64,000 bases of DNA from Myxococcaceae bacterium (GTDB lineage Bacteria > Myxococcota > Myxococcia > Myxococcales > Myxococcaceae). A program made the position numbers and the translations under genes. Where the stretch lies: contig JAEUJQ010000080.1 in assembly GCA_016793095.1 (NCBI GenBank), positions 39,168 to 103,167 on the forward strand. Direction: 5' to 3'. This document shows, piece by piece, positions 55,577-64,000 of the stretch. How positions within the stretch are numbered: position 1 is the first letter of the stretch; each line of letters opens with the position of its first letter. Under the pieces are notes generated by a model. The model was not told where the DNA came from. It ran no database searches and worked only from the letters and a program-made list of their open reading frames with translations.

Positions 55577-56983
55577 GTGGCTGACCAGTTCGACGTGGTG
55601 ATCATCGGTTCCGGTCCGGGCGGGTACGTGGCGGCGATTCGCGCTGGCCAGCTGGGCCTCAAGACGGCGCTGGTCGAGAAGGACAAGAAGCTGGGCGGCA
55701 CCTGCCTGCACCGCGGCTGCATTCCCACCAAGTCGCTGCTGTGGACGGCGGAGCTGTTCGCGCACATCCAGCACGCGGCCGAGTTCGGCATCAACGTCGC
55801 CAACCCGATCGTCGATTGGGCGCAGGCCCAGAAGCACAAGCAGAAGGTCGTGGACAAGGGCGCCGCCGGCATCGACTACCTGATGAAGAAGAACAAGGTC
55901 ACCGTCTTCAAGGGCGTGGGCAGCATCGCCGGGAAGGGGAAGGTCGAGGTCAAGCTGAACGACGGCGGCGCCACCCAGGTGCTCGACACGAAGAACATCG
56001 TGCTCGCCACCGGATCGGTCGTCACCACGCTCCCGTCGATCAAGATCGACGACCAGCGCGTGCTCTCGAGCGACTCGATCCTCACCCTCGATCGCGTGCC
56101 GAAGAGCCTGATCGTCCTGGGCGCCGGCGCCGTCGGCACCGAGTTCGCGTCGATCTTCGCCCACGTCGGCAGCCAGGTGACGATCATCGAGTACATGCCC
56201 AACCTGCTCCCCATCGAGGATCAGGACATCTCGAAGGAGCTCGAGAAGTTCTTCAAGCGCCGGAAGATCGAGGTGATGACGTCGACGAAGTTCGAGGCGA
56301 TCGAGACGACCCCGACCGGCGTGAAGGTCACGGTGACCCTGCCTGACGGCTCGAAGAAGTCGCTCGAGGCCGAGTACTTCCTCTCGGCGGTGGGCCGCGG
56401 GCCCGTGACGAAGGGCATCGGCCTCGAGAAGACCAACATCCAGCTGATGCCGAAGGGCACCATCCAGGTGGACGCGATGATGCGCACCTCGGAGCCCAAC
56501 GTGTACGCCATCGGTGACATCACCCCGTACCCGTGGCTCGCGCACTGCGCGTCGGCGCAGGGGCTGGTCGCGGTCGAGCACATCGCCGGGAAGAACCCGC
56601 ACCCGGTCAACTACGACCGCGTGCCCAACGCGACCTACTGCTACCCGGAGGTGGCGTCGGTGGGCCTCACGGAGAAGAAGGCGAAGGAGAAGGGCTACGA
56701 CGTGAAGGTCGGCACTTTCCCCTTCAGCGCGATCACCAAGGCGTCGATCAGCGACGAGGCGATCGGCCTCGTGAAGATCGTCTCGGACAAGAAGTACGAC
56801 GAGGTGCTGGGCGTGCACCTGATCGGCCCTCACGCGACCGAGCTGCTCGCGGAGGCGTGCGTGGCGCTGAAGCTCGAGACGACCACCGAGGAGCTCGCGC
56901 ACACCATGCACGCGCACCCGACGCTCTCCGAGATCATGAAGGAAGCGGCTGAGGCCACGCTGGGCCACGCGATTCACATCTGA
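55577..56983 (+). CDS. lpdA: Dihydrolipoyl dehydrogenase
   Basis: The 468-residue product reoxidises dihydrolipoamide in 2-oxoacid dehydrogenase complexes or the glycine cleavage system. The redox disulphide is C43 and C48 in GGTCLHRGCIP. FAD- and NAD-binding GxGxxG loops are at residues 11-16 and in VLGAGAVG. The C-terminal HAHPTLSE histidine-glutamate pair completes the active site. The GTG at 55577 follows a GGAGG site. No E1 or E2 genes are adjacent. Confidence 0.95.
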   Translation: MADQFDVVIIGSGPGGYVAAIRAGQLGLKTALVEKDKKLGGTCLHRGCIPTKSLLWTAELFAHIQHAAEFGINVANPIVDWAQAQKHKQKVVDKGAAGIDYLMKKNKVTVFKGVGSIAGKGKVEVKLNDGGATQVLDTKNIVLATGSVVTTLPSIKIDDQRVLSSDSILTLDRVPKSLIVLGAGAVGTEFASIFAHVGSQVTIIEYMPNLLPIEDQDISKELEKFFKRRKIEVMTSTKFEAIETTPTGVKVTVTLPDGSKKSLEAEYFLSAVGRGPVTKGIGLEKTNIQLMPKGTIQVDAMMRTSEPNVYAIGDITPYPWLAHCASAQGLVAVEHIAGKNPHPVNYDRVPNATYCYPEVASVGLTEKKAKEKGYDVKVGTFPFSAITKASISDEAIGLVKIVSDKKYDEVLGVHLIGPHATELLAEACVALKLETTTEELAHTMHAHPTLSEIMKEAAEATLGHAIHI

Positions 56984-57008
56984 GTCCCGGCCGCGGACGC
57001 GTCGCGAC

Positions 57009-60000
57009 TCAGAGCGACATCAGGCAGGCCTCGACGGAGCCCCGCGCGCAGCTCTCCTCGAGCTGCTTCTCGGCGGCCTGAGGGGTACGCGGCACCGTGA
57101 TCCCCAGCGCTGCGTTCATCGCTCCCAGCAGGCAGGCGTCGACGAACCCGGCCTCGCACGCGCGGGCCGCCCGCTCGAGCACGGCCAGGGGCTCCTCGCG
57201 ACCGTAGCGGAGCGACTCGAGGGCGCTGTCTGCGCAGGCCCGGTCGTTGCCCGCCCCGCACGCGTCACGGAAGGCCTTGAGCGCGCGGGTGATGTCCACG
57301 TCGAGGCGCGGACCGAGGAGCAGATGTCGCCCGAGCTCGTCGCAGTCGCGCTTCGCACGGCCGCAGGTCGCGGTCCGCGCGGCGAGCTCCTTCTTCCACT
57401 CGGCTGGTCCGAGCGCCGCGCAGGCGCGCTTCAGGCCCCCCCGACAGAAGGGCGCCAGCATCGCGTCGGGCTTCGAGGTGGGCGCTCGGGCGCTGCGCTT
57501 CTCTGCGAGAGCCCAGAGCAGCAGCGTGCACGCCTCGAGATCGTCGTCGGCGCACCGGGCGTCGAGCCGCGCGATGGCCCGGCCCACGTCCTTCGTCGCC
57601 AGCGCGAAGCGGCCGTCGAGCGTGCAGGCATCGACCTCGTCCACGTAGCAGGCGCGCTCGCATTGCTCGGGCGCCGTGCGGCACGGGTGCACGAGGGTGA
57701 GCGGCGCGGGGATCTCCCAGAGCTCGGTGAGCAGCGCTGCTGGAGCCCGGCTCGCGCCCTCCGACGGCCCGGCCCGCCCGCGCACGATCCCGGGCAGAAC
57801 GCTCAGCGGCGGCACGCGCTGGATCCGGCTCGCCCTCGCGCCCGAGGGCCCCTGCACCTCGAACTGGAACAGCTGCGGCGCGGTGAAGCAGCGGAACCGG
57901 TTGAGCATCGACGCCTTGCCCCCTTTCGGCGTCGCGTCCGTCATCGCCGGCGCGGTCAGCCGTGTGGGCAGCGTCGGCTGGTCGGCCAGCACCCGAAGCC
58001 GGACGAGCGTCGCCTCTCCGAACGGATCATCGAGCTCGATGGTGGCCGCGAGCTGGCAGGTGCCGGAGGCCTCGCCAGCGATGCGCCAGAAGACGTCGCG
58101 CACGGCGGGGGCGCTCAGCTCTTGAAGCAGCGGCGCGGCGACGATCGCCTGTCCCGAGCCAAACCGGTACGCGGCGGCCCGCCCATCGGCGCTCAGCACC
58201 GGGCCTGACGACAGGACCGGCCCTGGCTCGAGCTCGAAGCCCTCTGCGGAGAGGAGCCCTGCGGCGCGCTTCAGGGCTGGCGCGCCCGTGGTGGGATCCT
58301 CGCGGAAGCCCCAGGTCTCGCGCCGCGCGCTCGCGCCGGGGTTCGCCTCGACGAGCGGGAGCACCTGCAACCCGTCTCCGTCGTCCCGGGGGAGCCGGAG
58401 CAGCGCGACGCGGTGCGCGACCTTGACGACGTCGGCAGGGCGCACCTCGGCTTGCGGCAGGCGGACCGACACCGTGGTGGCCCCGGGAGGGATGATCGCG
58501 GCCTCGACGACCAGCGCCCACGCCCGCTCGGTCGCGCCGATGACGGCCGCTCCGGCGAGGCCCGCGGGCGTCCTCACGATCAGCACGCTGCCGCTGACGT
58601 CCGCGCTCGGCCCGGCGACTTCGCCCTCGGCGTTCGCCGGCGTGAAGAGCGGCGCGGGCGCCTCCGACGTCGCCGGCGCGAGCTGGACGGGCCCACCGGT
58701 GATCCGCCCGAGCGCGGCGTCCAGCGCGTCGACGGTGGTGACGACCAGCTCACTGCCTTCGCGCACCGCGAAGCCCACCACGTTGCCTTCGAGATCGACG
58801 ACCGGCCCGGGGCGGCCCTGCAGCAGCTCCGCCCGACGGGTCGGCGACCCCGGCTCATCGGTGAGCCAGCCGCCGATGACGCCCTCGGCCGCGAGGATCA
58901 CCCGCGTCTGGCGCGGCGCCCCGGCGAGCCGACGCAACGGCAGGGCCGCTCCGCCCCCGAGGACCAGCAGGCGCACCCCGGAGGCGACCACCGAGGACCC
59001 GAGATCGACCGGGAAGCTGCCCTGATCCGAGGACAGCTGCATCGTGCCCGTCGCGGAGGCGGGGAGCAGCAGCAGCACCTTCCCTGCGGCGGTGACGCGA
59101 ACTCCGGTGACCTCGCGTGAGGAGTTCGTCACCAGGGCGTGGGTGAGCTGGCTGCGCCGCTCGTCTGCCAGCCGGGGCCTCGCGGGCGGTTGATAGACCG
59201 CGCCCTCGAGAATGGCCCCGAACGCCTCACGCAGCTTCGCCTCCCGATGCGCCCTGGCCCAGGTGGCGATCGCGAAGGTGTCTGCGCCGAGAATGCCCAC
59301 TCGCAGCTGTCCGCGCAGGGCGGCGCGCCCCAGTTGGGCGGTGAACGCCTGTGTGGTGGACGCGTCGAAGCGGCCTTGCGTCGTCCGGGCCTCGGCGAGC
59401 GTGACGTGCTCGAGCCCGAGCGACTCCAGCCAGTCGCGTGCGGTGAGGGTGGCGCTCGCGAGGTCGAGGCCGGGCGGCAGCGACGCCTGGGCGACCTCGA
59501 GGCCCAGCGCCGGATCCTCGAGGCGTGTCGTCGCGCCCGCCGAGCGCACCACCAGCGCCGGGGTCGTCGCGGTGAGCTGCAGTCCGGTCTGCTGATCGAT
59601 CCACGGTCCCCGCGCCGGCGGTCCCGATCGCCCGGCCAGCCGGGCCCGCGGCGTCCCGACGAGCGGCGTCGTCAAGGCGCCATCGAGCATCGCGGGGGCC
59701 AGCGCCAGAATCGCCGTCAGGCCCAGGCCCAGGGTGAGCCCCTGCAGCCGGCTCAGCACCTGACTCACGCAGACGGACACCGCCCACGCCACCGACAACG
59801 CGACCGTGACCGTCTCTGCGCGCAGGCTGCCCAGCGCGAGCACGACGCCCGCGAGGCCCCCCAGCACGAGTGAGAGGCGCGACACCCTGGTCAGCGCCAC
59901 GCTGCCGCCGGCGAGGCACGCGACCACGAGCCAGCCCGTCGCAGCGGGGACCTCTGGGCGGCTCGCGAAGAGCGCGTCGACCGCGACCAGCACCCCCATG

Positions 60001-60617
60001 GGCACCATGACGACGAGCGCGCCCAGGGCCCAGCGCTCCAGCGGCTCCGTGAGGAACGGCGCGAACGAGGGCCCGAGGCTGAGCTCCACGCTCGCGCTGG
60101 CCGGTCGCGGGCTCGAGGCGCGCGCCACCGGACGGGTCTCAGGCAGCGTCGGGAGCTCGCTGGCGTCGGGCGGCAGCTCGAGCGCTCCCTGCGGTGATGG
60201 CGTGGCCGGCGTCGAGGGCTCGGTGCGTACGGCCGGAGGCTCTGCCGGTCGCGGCCTCGCGGGGACGGCTGACGCCTCGGGCGCCGTTCGGGGCTCCCCC
60301 GGGACGAGGTGGGGGCCCGTCGGCAAGGCGTCTGCGTCGAGGCGCGGCGGCGTCGTCGAGGCGGGAAAGGCGCGCTCCTGCCGGGTGAGCCCGCCGACCG
60401 GCTCGTCGTCTTCGGGAGGCAGCTCGAGCGGCGTGTCGGTGCGCACGGCCTGCTTCTCGAGCTCGATCTTCGCGAAGCGGGTCGAGCCGGGCTCCGACAT
60501 CACCCTGGTGCGCCGGTGGTTCGCGCTCAGGGCCGTCTGCCACCCGCAGCCCGGGCAGGTGTCCAGCGTCGTCGGGAAGACGCGTGCGCAGCTGGGGCAG
60601 ACGACGGGTTCTGGCAT
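57009..60617 (-). CDS. Zinc-ribbon membrane protein with trypsin-like and Sel1-like regions
   Basis: The 1202-residue product starts MPEPVVCPSCARVF, a two-CxxC zinc ribbon. A Pro/Glu-rich disordered stretch (about 35-190) precedes several membrane helices (about 200-325). A large soluble region (about 330-940) has beta-rich parts that might be a degenerate trypsin-like fold. The C-terminal 250 residues contain Cys pairs and helical hairpins resembling Sel1 repeats (CxxA/G at repeat intervals). The function is unknown. It lies 36 bases after the microcompartment BMC-T gene and in the same direction, but a shared role is doubtful. Confidence 0.72.
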   Translation of the reverse strand: MPEPVVCPSCARVFPTTLDTCPGCGWQTALSANHRRTRVMSEPGSTRFAKIELEKQAVRTDTPLELPPEDDEPVGGLTRQERAFPASTTPPRLDADALPTGPHLVPGEPRTAPEASAVPARPRPAEPPAVRTEPSTPATPSPQGALELPPDASELPTLPETRPVARASSPRPASASVELSLGPSFAPFLTEPLERWALGALVVMVPMGVLVAVDALFASRPEVPAATGWLVVACLAGGSVALTRVSRLSLVLGGLAGVVLALGSLRAETVTVALSVAWAVSVCVSQVLSRLQGLTLGLGLTAILALAPAMLDGALTTPLVGTPRARLAGRSGPPARGPWIDQQTGLQLTATTPALVVRSAGATTRLEDPALGLEVAQASLPPGLDLASATLTARDWLESLGLEHVTLAEARTTQGRFDASTTQAFTAQLGRAALRGQLRVGILGADTFAIATWARAHREAKLREAFGAILEGAVYQPPARPRLADERRSQLTHALVTNSSREVTGVRVTAAGKVLLLLPASATGTMQLSSDQGSFPVDLGSSVVASGVRLLVLGGGAALPLRRLAGAPRQTRVILAAEGVIGGWLTDEPGSPTRRAELLQGRPGPVVDLEGNVVGFAVREGSELVVTTVDALDAALGRITGGPVQLAPATSEAPAPLFTPANAEGEVAGPSADVSGSVLIVRTPAGLAGAAVIGATERAWALVVEAAIIPPGATTVSVRLPQAEVRPADVVKVAHRVALLRLPRDDGDGLQVLPLVEANPGASARRETWGFREDPTTGAPALKRAAGLLSAEGFELEPGPVLSSGPVLSADGRAAAYRFGSGQAIVAAPLLQELSAPAVRDVFWRIAGEASGTCQLAATIELDDPFGEATLVRLRVLADQPTLPTRLTAPAMTDATPKGGKASMLNRFRCFTAPQLFQFEVQGPSGARASRIQRVPPLSVLPGIVRGRAGPSEGASRAPAALLTELWEIPAPLTLVHPCRTAPEQCERACYVDEVDACTLDGRFALATKDVGRAIARLDARCADDDLEACTLLLWALAEKRSARAPTSKPDAMLAPFCRGGLKRACAALGPAEWKKELAARTATCGRAKRDCDELGRHLLLGPRLDVDITRALKAFRDACGAGNDRACADSALESLRYGREEPLAVLERAARACEAGFVDACLLGAMNAALGITVPRTPQAAEKQLEESCARGSVEACLMSL

Positions 60618-60653
60618 CTCGCGAGTCGCCGATGGTACCGGCAACCGCGCCGA

Positions 60654-61217
60654 TTACACCACCCGTCCGCGCAGCTCGGCGTGCGGGCGCTGGATGAGCT
60701 CGGTGGCGACGAGCAGGGTTGGCTCCACCGCGGCGGCCGCGCCTTCGAGCGCCGCCTCGACGTCGTGCTGCTCTCCTGCGAGCGAGAACCAGCCCTTGCC
60801 GCCGATGCCCTTCGCGAGGTGAAAGGCGGTGAGGTGCACCTTCGCCTTCTTGAGCGCTGCGTCAGCCGCGCGGAGGGTCGCTGACACGGTGTGCAGCTCG
60901 ACGAGGCCCACGGAGTCCTCGCGGCCCACCACGCCGAGGCGCCCGTCGAGCGCCTGCACCACGCCCTCAGCGAGGTGCGGCAGCAGCAGCCGATCGAGCA
61001 GCCTGGGCCCCGCCGCCTCGACGCCCGCCTTGAAGGACTCTTCGACCTCGCCGACCTCGCCGGAGAAGACGAGCAGGTACTTTCCCGGAGACACCGCCTC
61101 GGCGATCGCGATGCGCACCCGCGCCCGCTTGACGACGGCGTCGGCCACCACCGGGCCCCTCGCGAGGGACTCCAGCTCCAGGAGGCCGAGCGCTGGGCCG
61201 GGGAGATCGATCGCCAC
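60654..61217 (-). CDS. Tandem-domain microcompartment shell protein (BMC-T)
   Basis: The 187-residue product has two BMC domains: residues about 8-92 (GLLELESLARGPVVADAVVK, SGEVGEVEESF) and 102-187 (VGLVELHTVSATLRAADAALK). Pseudo-hexameric trimers of such proteins form shell facets, often with gated pores. It closely resembles the BMC-T1 of the Haliangium ochraceum shell as I remember that sequence, especially the ending HAELRGRVV. It lies three bases after the aldehyde dehydrogenase gene. Confidence 0.93.
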   Translation of the reverse strand: MAIDLPGPALGLLELESLARGPVVADAVVKRARVRIAIAEAVSPGKYLLVFSGEVGEVEESFKAGVEAAGPRLLDRLLLPHLAEGVVQALDGRLGVVGREDSVGLVELHTVSATLRAADAALKKAKVHLTAFHLAKGIGGKGWFSLAGEQHDVEAALEGAAAAVEPTLLVATELIQRPHAELRGRVV

Positions 61218-61220
61218 GCG

Positions 61221-62639
61221 TCAGATGATGCGGAAGGAGTCTTTGAGCGTGCAGCGGCGCTCGCGCGTGAACGTCCTGGCCGTGGTGAGGCCCTCGCCCG
61301 TCGGCGACGCGATGGTGAACGACGTGTAGCCCTCTCCGGTGAGCCCCAGGCCCGCGAACGACGGCCCGTTCTTCACGAAGATCGACGTGTTCACCAGCTT
61401 CGCCATCGCCGAGAGGTTCTCGATGTTCGTCGAGTGCATCGTCGCCGTGTGGCCGAACCCATGCTCGGCCTGGAGCGCCGCCGCGATGCAGTCCTCGACC
61501 GTCTTGAGGCGGCAGAAGCCAACCACCGGCATCAGCAGCTCGGCCTGCACGAAAGGGTGCATCGGGTCCACCTCGGCGAAGAGCAGCCGCGTACCGCTCG
61601 GCGCCCGGAAGCCGGCAGCCTCGGCGATCTTCGTCGCGTCCTTGCCCACCCAGTCACGGTGCGCGTGGCCGTCATGCACCACCAGCTTCTCGAGGCGGTT
61701 GATGGCCGACGAGGGCACCTCGAACCCGCCGTACTTCGCCATGTTCTTCTTGAGCTCGTCGGCGATGGAGGCGACCGCGAAGATCTCCTTCTCCACGATG
61801 CAGACGATGTTGTTGTCGAGCGAGGCCCCGTCGACGAGGTCCTTCGCCGCGCGCTCGAGATCGGCGGTCTCGTCCACCACGGCGGGGGGGTTGCCCGGGC
61901 CCGCCGCGATCGCCCGCTTGCCCGAGTTCATCGCGGCCTTCACCACGGCCGGCCCGCCGGTGACGACGATCAGCCGGATCGACTTGTGCTTCATCAGCGC
62001 CTGCGCGGTCTCGATGCTCGGGCTGCCGATGGTGACGATCAGGTTCGCCGGGCCGCCGGCCGCGACGATCGCCTCGTTCATCTTCGAGATCAGGTGGCAG
62101 CCGACGCCCTTCGCCGAGGGGTGCAGGTTGAAGACGACGGCGTTGCCGCCGGCCACCATGCCGATGCCGTTGTTGATGATCGTCTCGGTCGCGTTGGTGG
62201 ACGGGGTGATGGCGCCGATGACGCCGAAGGGCGCGCGCTCCATCAGCATGAGGCCGTGGTCACCCGACACGGCGTACGGCTTGAGGATCTCCATGCCGGG
62301 CGTCTTGTTGGCGACCAGCAGGTTCTTCTGGATCTTGTCCTTCACGTTCCCGAGGCCGGTCTCTTCCACGGCCATGCGGGAGATCTCCTCGGTGAGGCGG
62401 CGCGACACCTCGCGGATCGCCTCGATCACCCGCTCGCGCACCTCGACGGACGTGCGCACCCACTGCTCCTGGGCCTTCGTCGCGGCGGCGCCAGCGGCGT
62501 CGAAGTCGTCGAAGATGCCTGGGCGCTTCGTCAGAACGGCCGGGGCCACGGCACGGGCTGGCGCGGGCGCCTTGCCCAGCTCGCCGGAGAGCCTGCGCAC
62601 CACCTGCTCGACGATTGCGTTCAGCTGGGCCTCGTTCAT
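61221..62639 (-). CDS. CoA-acylating aldehyde dehydrogenase (PduP/EutE type)
   Basis: The 472-residue product is the core enzyme of the microcompartment: it oxidises an aldehyde to acyl-CoA with NAD. The catalytic cysteine is C280 in DNNIVCIVEKE, and FGVIGAITPSTN and GPGNPPAVVDE are typical. The first 20 residues ([20 protein letters not shown]) form an amphipathic helix, then an Ala/Pro linker, as expected for an encapsulation peptide. The ATG at 62639 overlaps the stop of the 69-residue gene (ATGA). Confidence 0.95.
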   Translation of the reverse strand: MNEAQLNAIVEQVVRRLSGELGKAPAPARAVAPAVLTKRPGIFDDFDAAGAAATKAQEQWVRTSVEVRERVIEAIREVSRRLTEEISRMAVEETGLGNVKDKIQKNLLVANKTPGMEILKPYAVSGDHGLMLMERAPFGVIGAITPSTNATETIINNGIGMVAGGNAVVFNLHPSAKGVGCHLISKMNEAIVAAGGPANLIVTIGSPSIETAQALMKHKSIRLIVVTGGPAVVKAAMNSGKRAIAAGPGNPPAVVDETADLERAAKDLVDGASLDNNIVCIVEKEIFAVASIADELKKNMAKYGGFEVPSSAINRLEKLVVHDGHAHRDWVGKDATKIAEAAGFRAPSGTRLLFAEVDPMHPFVQAELLMPVVGFCRLKTVEDCIAAALQAEHGFGHTATMHSTNIENLSAMAKLVNTSIFVKNGPSFAGLGLTGEGYTSFTIASPTGEGLTTARTFTRERRCTLKDSFRII

Positions 62640-62848
62640 CACAGCACCTCGAGCTTGCGGGGACCGCTGTCGTCTTCGCCGTACACGCGCGCACGCGGAG
62701 CACCGGGAGAGCGCGGGTCGGCCTTCTCATACACCACCAGCACGCGCTCACAGCCCTCGCGGCTGATGGCGCGCTCCACCGCCTCCCGGGCCCGCAGCTC
62801 GAGCGCACGGACGGGGCGGAGCGACTCGTTGGGCGCCCGGGTCGTCAC
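62639..62848 (-). CDS. Small uncharacterised microcompartment-operon protein (69 aa)
   Basis: The product has an Arg/Glu-rich helix ([20 protein letters not shown]) followed by a strand [10 protein letters not shown] and a basic, Gly/Pro-containing end. It overlaps both neighbours by four bases (GTGA with BMC-P, ATGA with the aldehyde dehydrogenase), which strongly supports translation and co-regulation. I recognise no family. It may be a cargo adaptor or assembly factor, but nothing in the sequence proves it. Confidence 0.72.
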   Translation of the reverse strand: MTTRAPNESLRPVRALELRAREAVERAISREGCERVLVVYEKADPRSPGAPRARVYGEDDSGPRKLEVL

Positions 62849-63132
62849 TTGACGTAGGTGAGGGTGCCGCCGACCTCGAGCTGATCGACGATCGCCATGA
62901 TGACGGCGTCCACCGGGCGGTCCTTCGTCATCTCGGTCTGCCGCGCAGACGAACCCGAGGCGTACAGCACGACCTCGCCGACGCCAGCGCCGACCGCGTC
63001 GACCGCCACCACCAGCGTCGAGGTGGGCTTGCCTTCGGTGTCGAGCCCCCGCACCAAGAGGAACTTCGACCCGTCGAGCGTGGGCTCCTTGCGGGTGGAC
63101 ACCACCGTGCCCACCACCTTGCCGAGCAGCAT
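62845..63132 (-). CDS. Microcompartment vertex protein (BMC-P, EutN/CcmL family)
   Basis: The 95-residue product starts [17 protein letters not shown] and contains [24 protein letters not shown], the classic EutN/CcmL pattern with the GxGxxV loop. Pentamers of these proteins cap the twelve vertices of the shell. It lies 15 bases downstream of the BMC-H gene. Confidence 0.96.
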   Translation of the reverse strand: MLLGKVVGTVVSTRKEPTLDGSKFLLVRGLDTEGKPTSTLVVAVDAVGAGVGEVVLYASGSSARQTEMTKDRPVDAVIMAIVDQLEVGGTLTYVK

Positions 63133-63147
63133 GGGCTTCGCCTCTCG

Positions 63148-63456
63148 TTACTTCTGGCCCGACTCGGCCTTCGCCTGCTCGAGGCGGCCGAGGGGGAGGA
63201 CGAGATCGATGTTGACGTGCGGGCGGGGGATGACGTGCGTCGAGACGAGCTCACCCACGCGCTCGGCGCCACGCGCGCCGGCCTCGATGGCGGCCTTGAC
63301 CGCGGCGACGTCGCCACGGACCACCATCGTCACGTACCCGCCGCCGATCTTCTCGTAGCCCACGAGCTCGACCTTGGCGGCCTTCACCGCGGCGTCCGCG
63401 GCCTCCACCATGCCCACGAAGCCCTTGGTCTCGATCATTCCCAGTGCGTCAGCCAT
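63148..63456 (-). CDS. Hexameric microcompartment shell protein (BMC-H)
   Basis: The 102-residue product is a single-domain PduA/EutM-type shell protein: [20 protein letters not shown] at the start, then [19 protein letters not shown] and HVIPRPH. Hexamers of it tile the shell facets, with the pore loop near KIGGGY. The ATG at 63456 is preceded by AAGGAG seven bases upstream. Confidence 0.97.
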   Translation of the reverse strand: MADALGMIETKGFVGMVEAADAAVKAAKVELVGYEKIGGGYVTMVVRGDVAAVKAAIEAGARGAERVGELVSTHVIPRPHVNIDLVLPLGRLEQAKAESGQK

Positions 63457-63510
63457 GTGCGTTCAACTCCTTGAAGCGAGGTGCGGCAGTGAAGTGATGA
63501 AGCGGACGAC

Positions 63511-64000
63511 TCACTTGTCCTTGAAGGCGGGCGGTTCCTTGCCCGTGATGGACTGGATGGCCGCGATGGCGGCCTGCGCGGCGGAGTCGATCTCGGACTC
63601 GCTGCCGGCCAGGTACAGCCGGCCGAAGGCGCCGAACGTCATCACGTCGATGAGCTTCACGTTGGCGGCCTTCTCGGCCTCGTTGGCGGCGAAGGCTGCG
63701 TACGCGGCCGGCTCGCACTCGAGGATGAAGAGGGACTGGCCAGGCTCGATCATCGACCCGAAGCGGATCTTGTCGAGGATCATCGCGTGCATCGGCTCGA
63801 TGGCGCGGATGATGGTGTTCGACACGATGCGCGGCTTCAGGCGATCGCTCTCGGCGACGCCCATGTGCTTGAGCACCGCTTCACCGGCGCTGCGCACCTC
63901 GCCCTTGTCGTCCGAGTGGAGCTCGAGCATGCCGTAGGCGCGCTCGACGACGAGGGTGGCGGGCTGCACGCTGGTCGACTTCAACGCCACGTCCATCAGG
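63511..64000 (-). CDS. Tandem-domain shell protein (BMC-T), N-terminus beyond window edge
   Basis: The 163 residues visible begin inside the protein (LMDVALKSTSVQPATLVVER) and end at TGA 63511. The second BMC domain carries ECEPAAYAAFAANEAEKAANV and GAFGRLYLAGSESEI. This matches, from memory, the second BMC-T (double-stacked type) of the Haliangium ochraceum shell, where a short N-terminal part precedes VTDAALK. About fifty residues are probably missing. It is upstream of the BMC-H gene in the same operon. Confidence 0.88.
   Translation of the reverse strand, partial: LMDVALKSTSVQPATLVVERAYGMLELHSDDKGEVRSAGEAVLKHMGVAESDRLKPRIVSNTIIRAIEPMHAMILDKIRFGSMIEPGQSLFILECEPAAYAAFAANEAEKAANVKLIDVMTFGAFGRLYLAGSESEIDSAAQAAIAAIQSITGKEPPAFKDK

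Overview
The window is dense, GC-rich bacterial DNA that most likely comes from a myxobacterium or relative (phylum Myxococcota). The basis is the many lipoproteins with Gly/Ser/Ala or Asp/Ala/Gly linkers and PPC-like, kelch or Cys-rich modules, a myxobacterial-type retron reverse transcriptase, and a microcompartment locus whose gene order matches, from memory, that of Haliangium ochraceum. Genus and species cannot be read from the sequence.

Left part (1-12.3 kb): a run of minus-strand cell-surface genes. It holds a very large lipoprotein cut by the left edge, an Ig-like/kelch lipoprotein translationally coupled to a dodecaheme-type cytochrome c, smaller lipoproteins, a rhomboid protease with a TPR-like tail, and a small protein carrying only the N-terminal domain of a PilC/GspF protein.

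Defence-like region (12.4-26.1 kb): this is the most interesting stretch. First comes a complete retron with the composition of type XIII (armadillo-like protein, winged-helix/SWIM protein, msr-msd RNA gene, reverse transcriptase). Its 153-nt intergenic gap between the WHSWIM stop and the a2 repeat region folds as expected for an msr-msd, with a 14-nt a1/a2 inverted repeat. A hybrid histidine kinase, a possible frameshifted gene, a membrane protein and an unknown 217-residue protein follow. Next is an array of sixteen 21-bp repeats. It leads into a three-gene translationally coupled operon of an EEP-family phosphodiesterase, a dGTPase and a second, non-retron reverse transcriptase. I know of no described system with this composition. 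Much of 19.8-26.1 kb is visibly poorer in G+C than its surroundings.

Middle part (26.1-46.2 kb): paired DUF4139 proteins, Cys-rich and Asp-rich lipoproteins, a DnaJ-type chaperone, a SurA-N protein coupled to rimI, rpsL-rpsG with a promoter and terminator, a DMT transporter, a metallo-beta-lactamase-fold protein coupled to an outer-membrane lipoprotein, ruvB and lpxC.

Right part (46.2-64 kb): a large lipoprotein, a DsbA-like lipoprotein with pyrF, and a minus-strand run of a 47-residue membrane peptide, thiO, an HD-GYP response regulator, moaA, a small membrane protein and a flavodoxin-ferredoxin protein. lpdA and a 1202-residue zinc-ribbon membrane protein follow. The window ends inside a microcompartment operon (BMC-T, BMC-H, BMC-P, a 69-residue unknown, CoA-acylating aldehyde dehydrogenase, BMC-T), which would enclose aldehyde oxidation to acyl-CoA in a protein shell.
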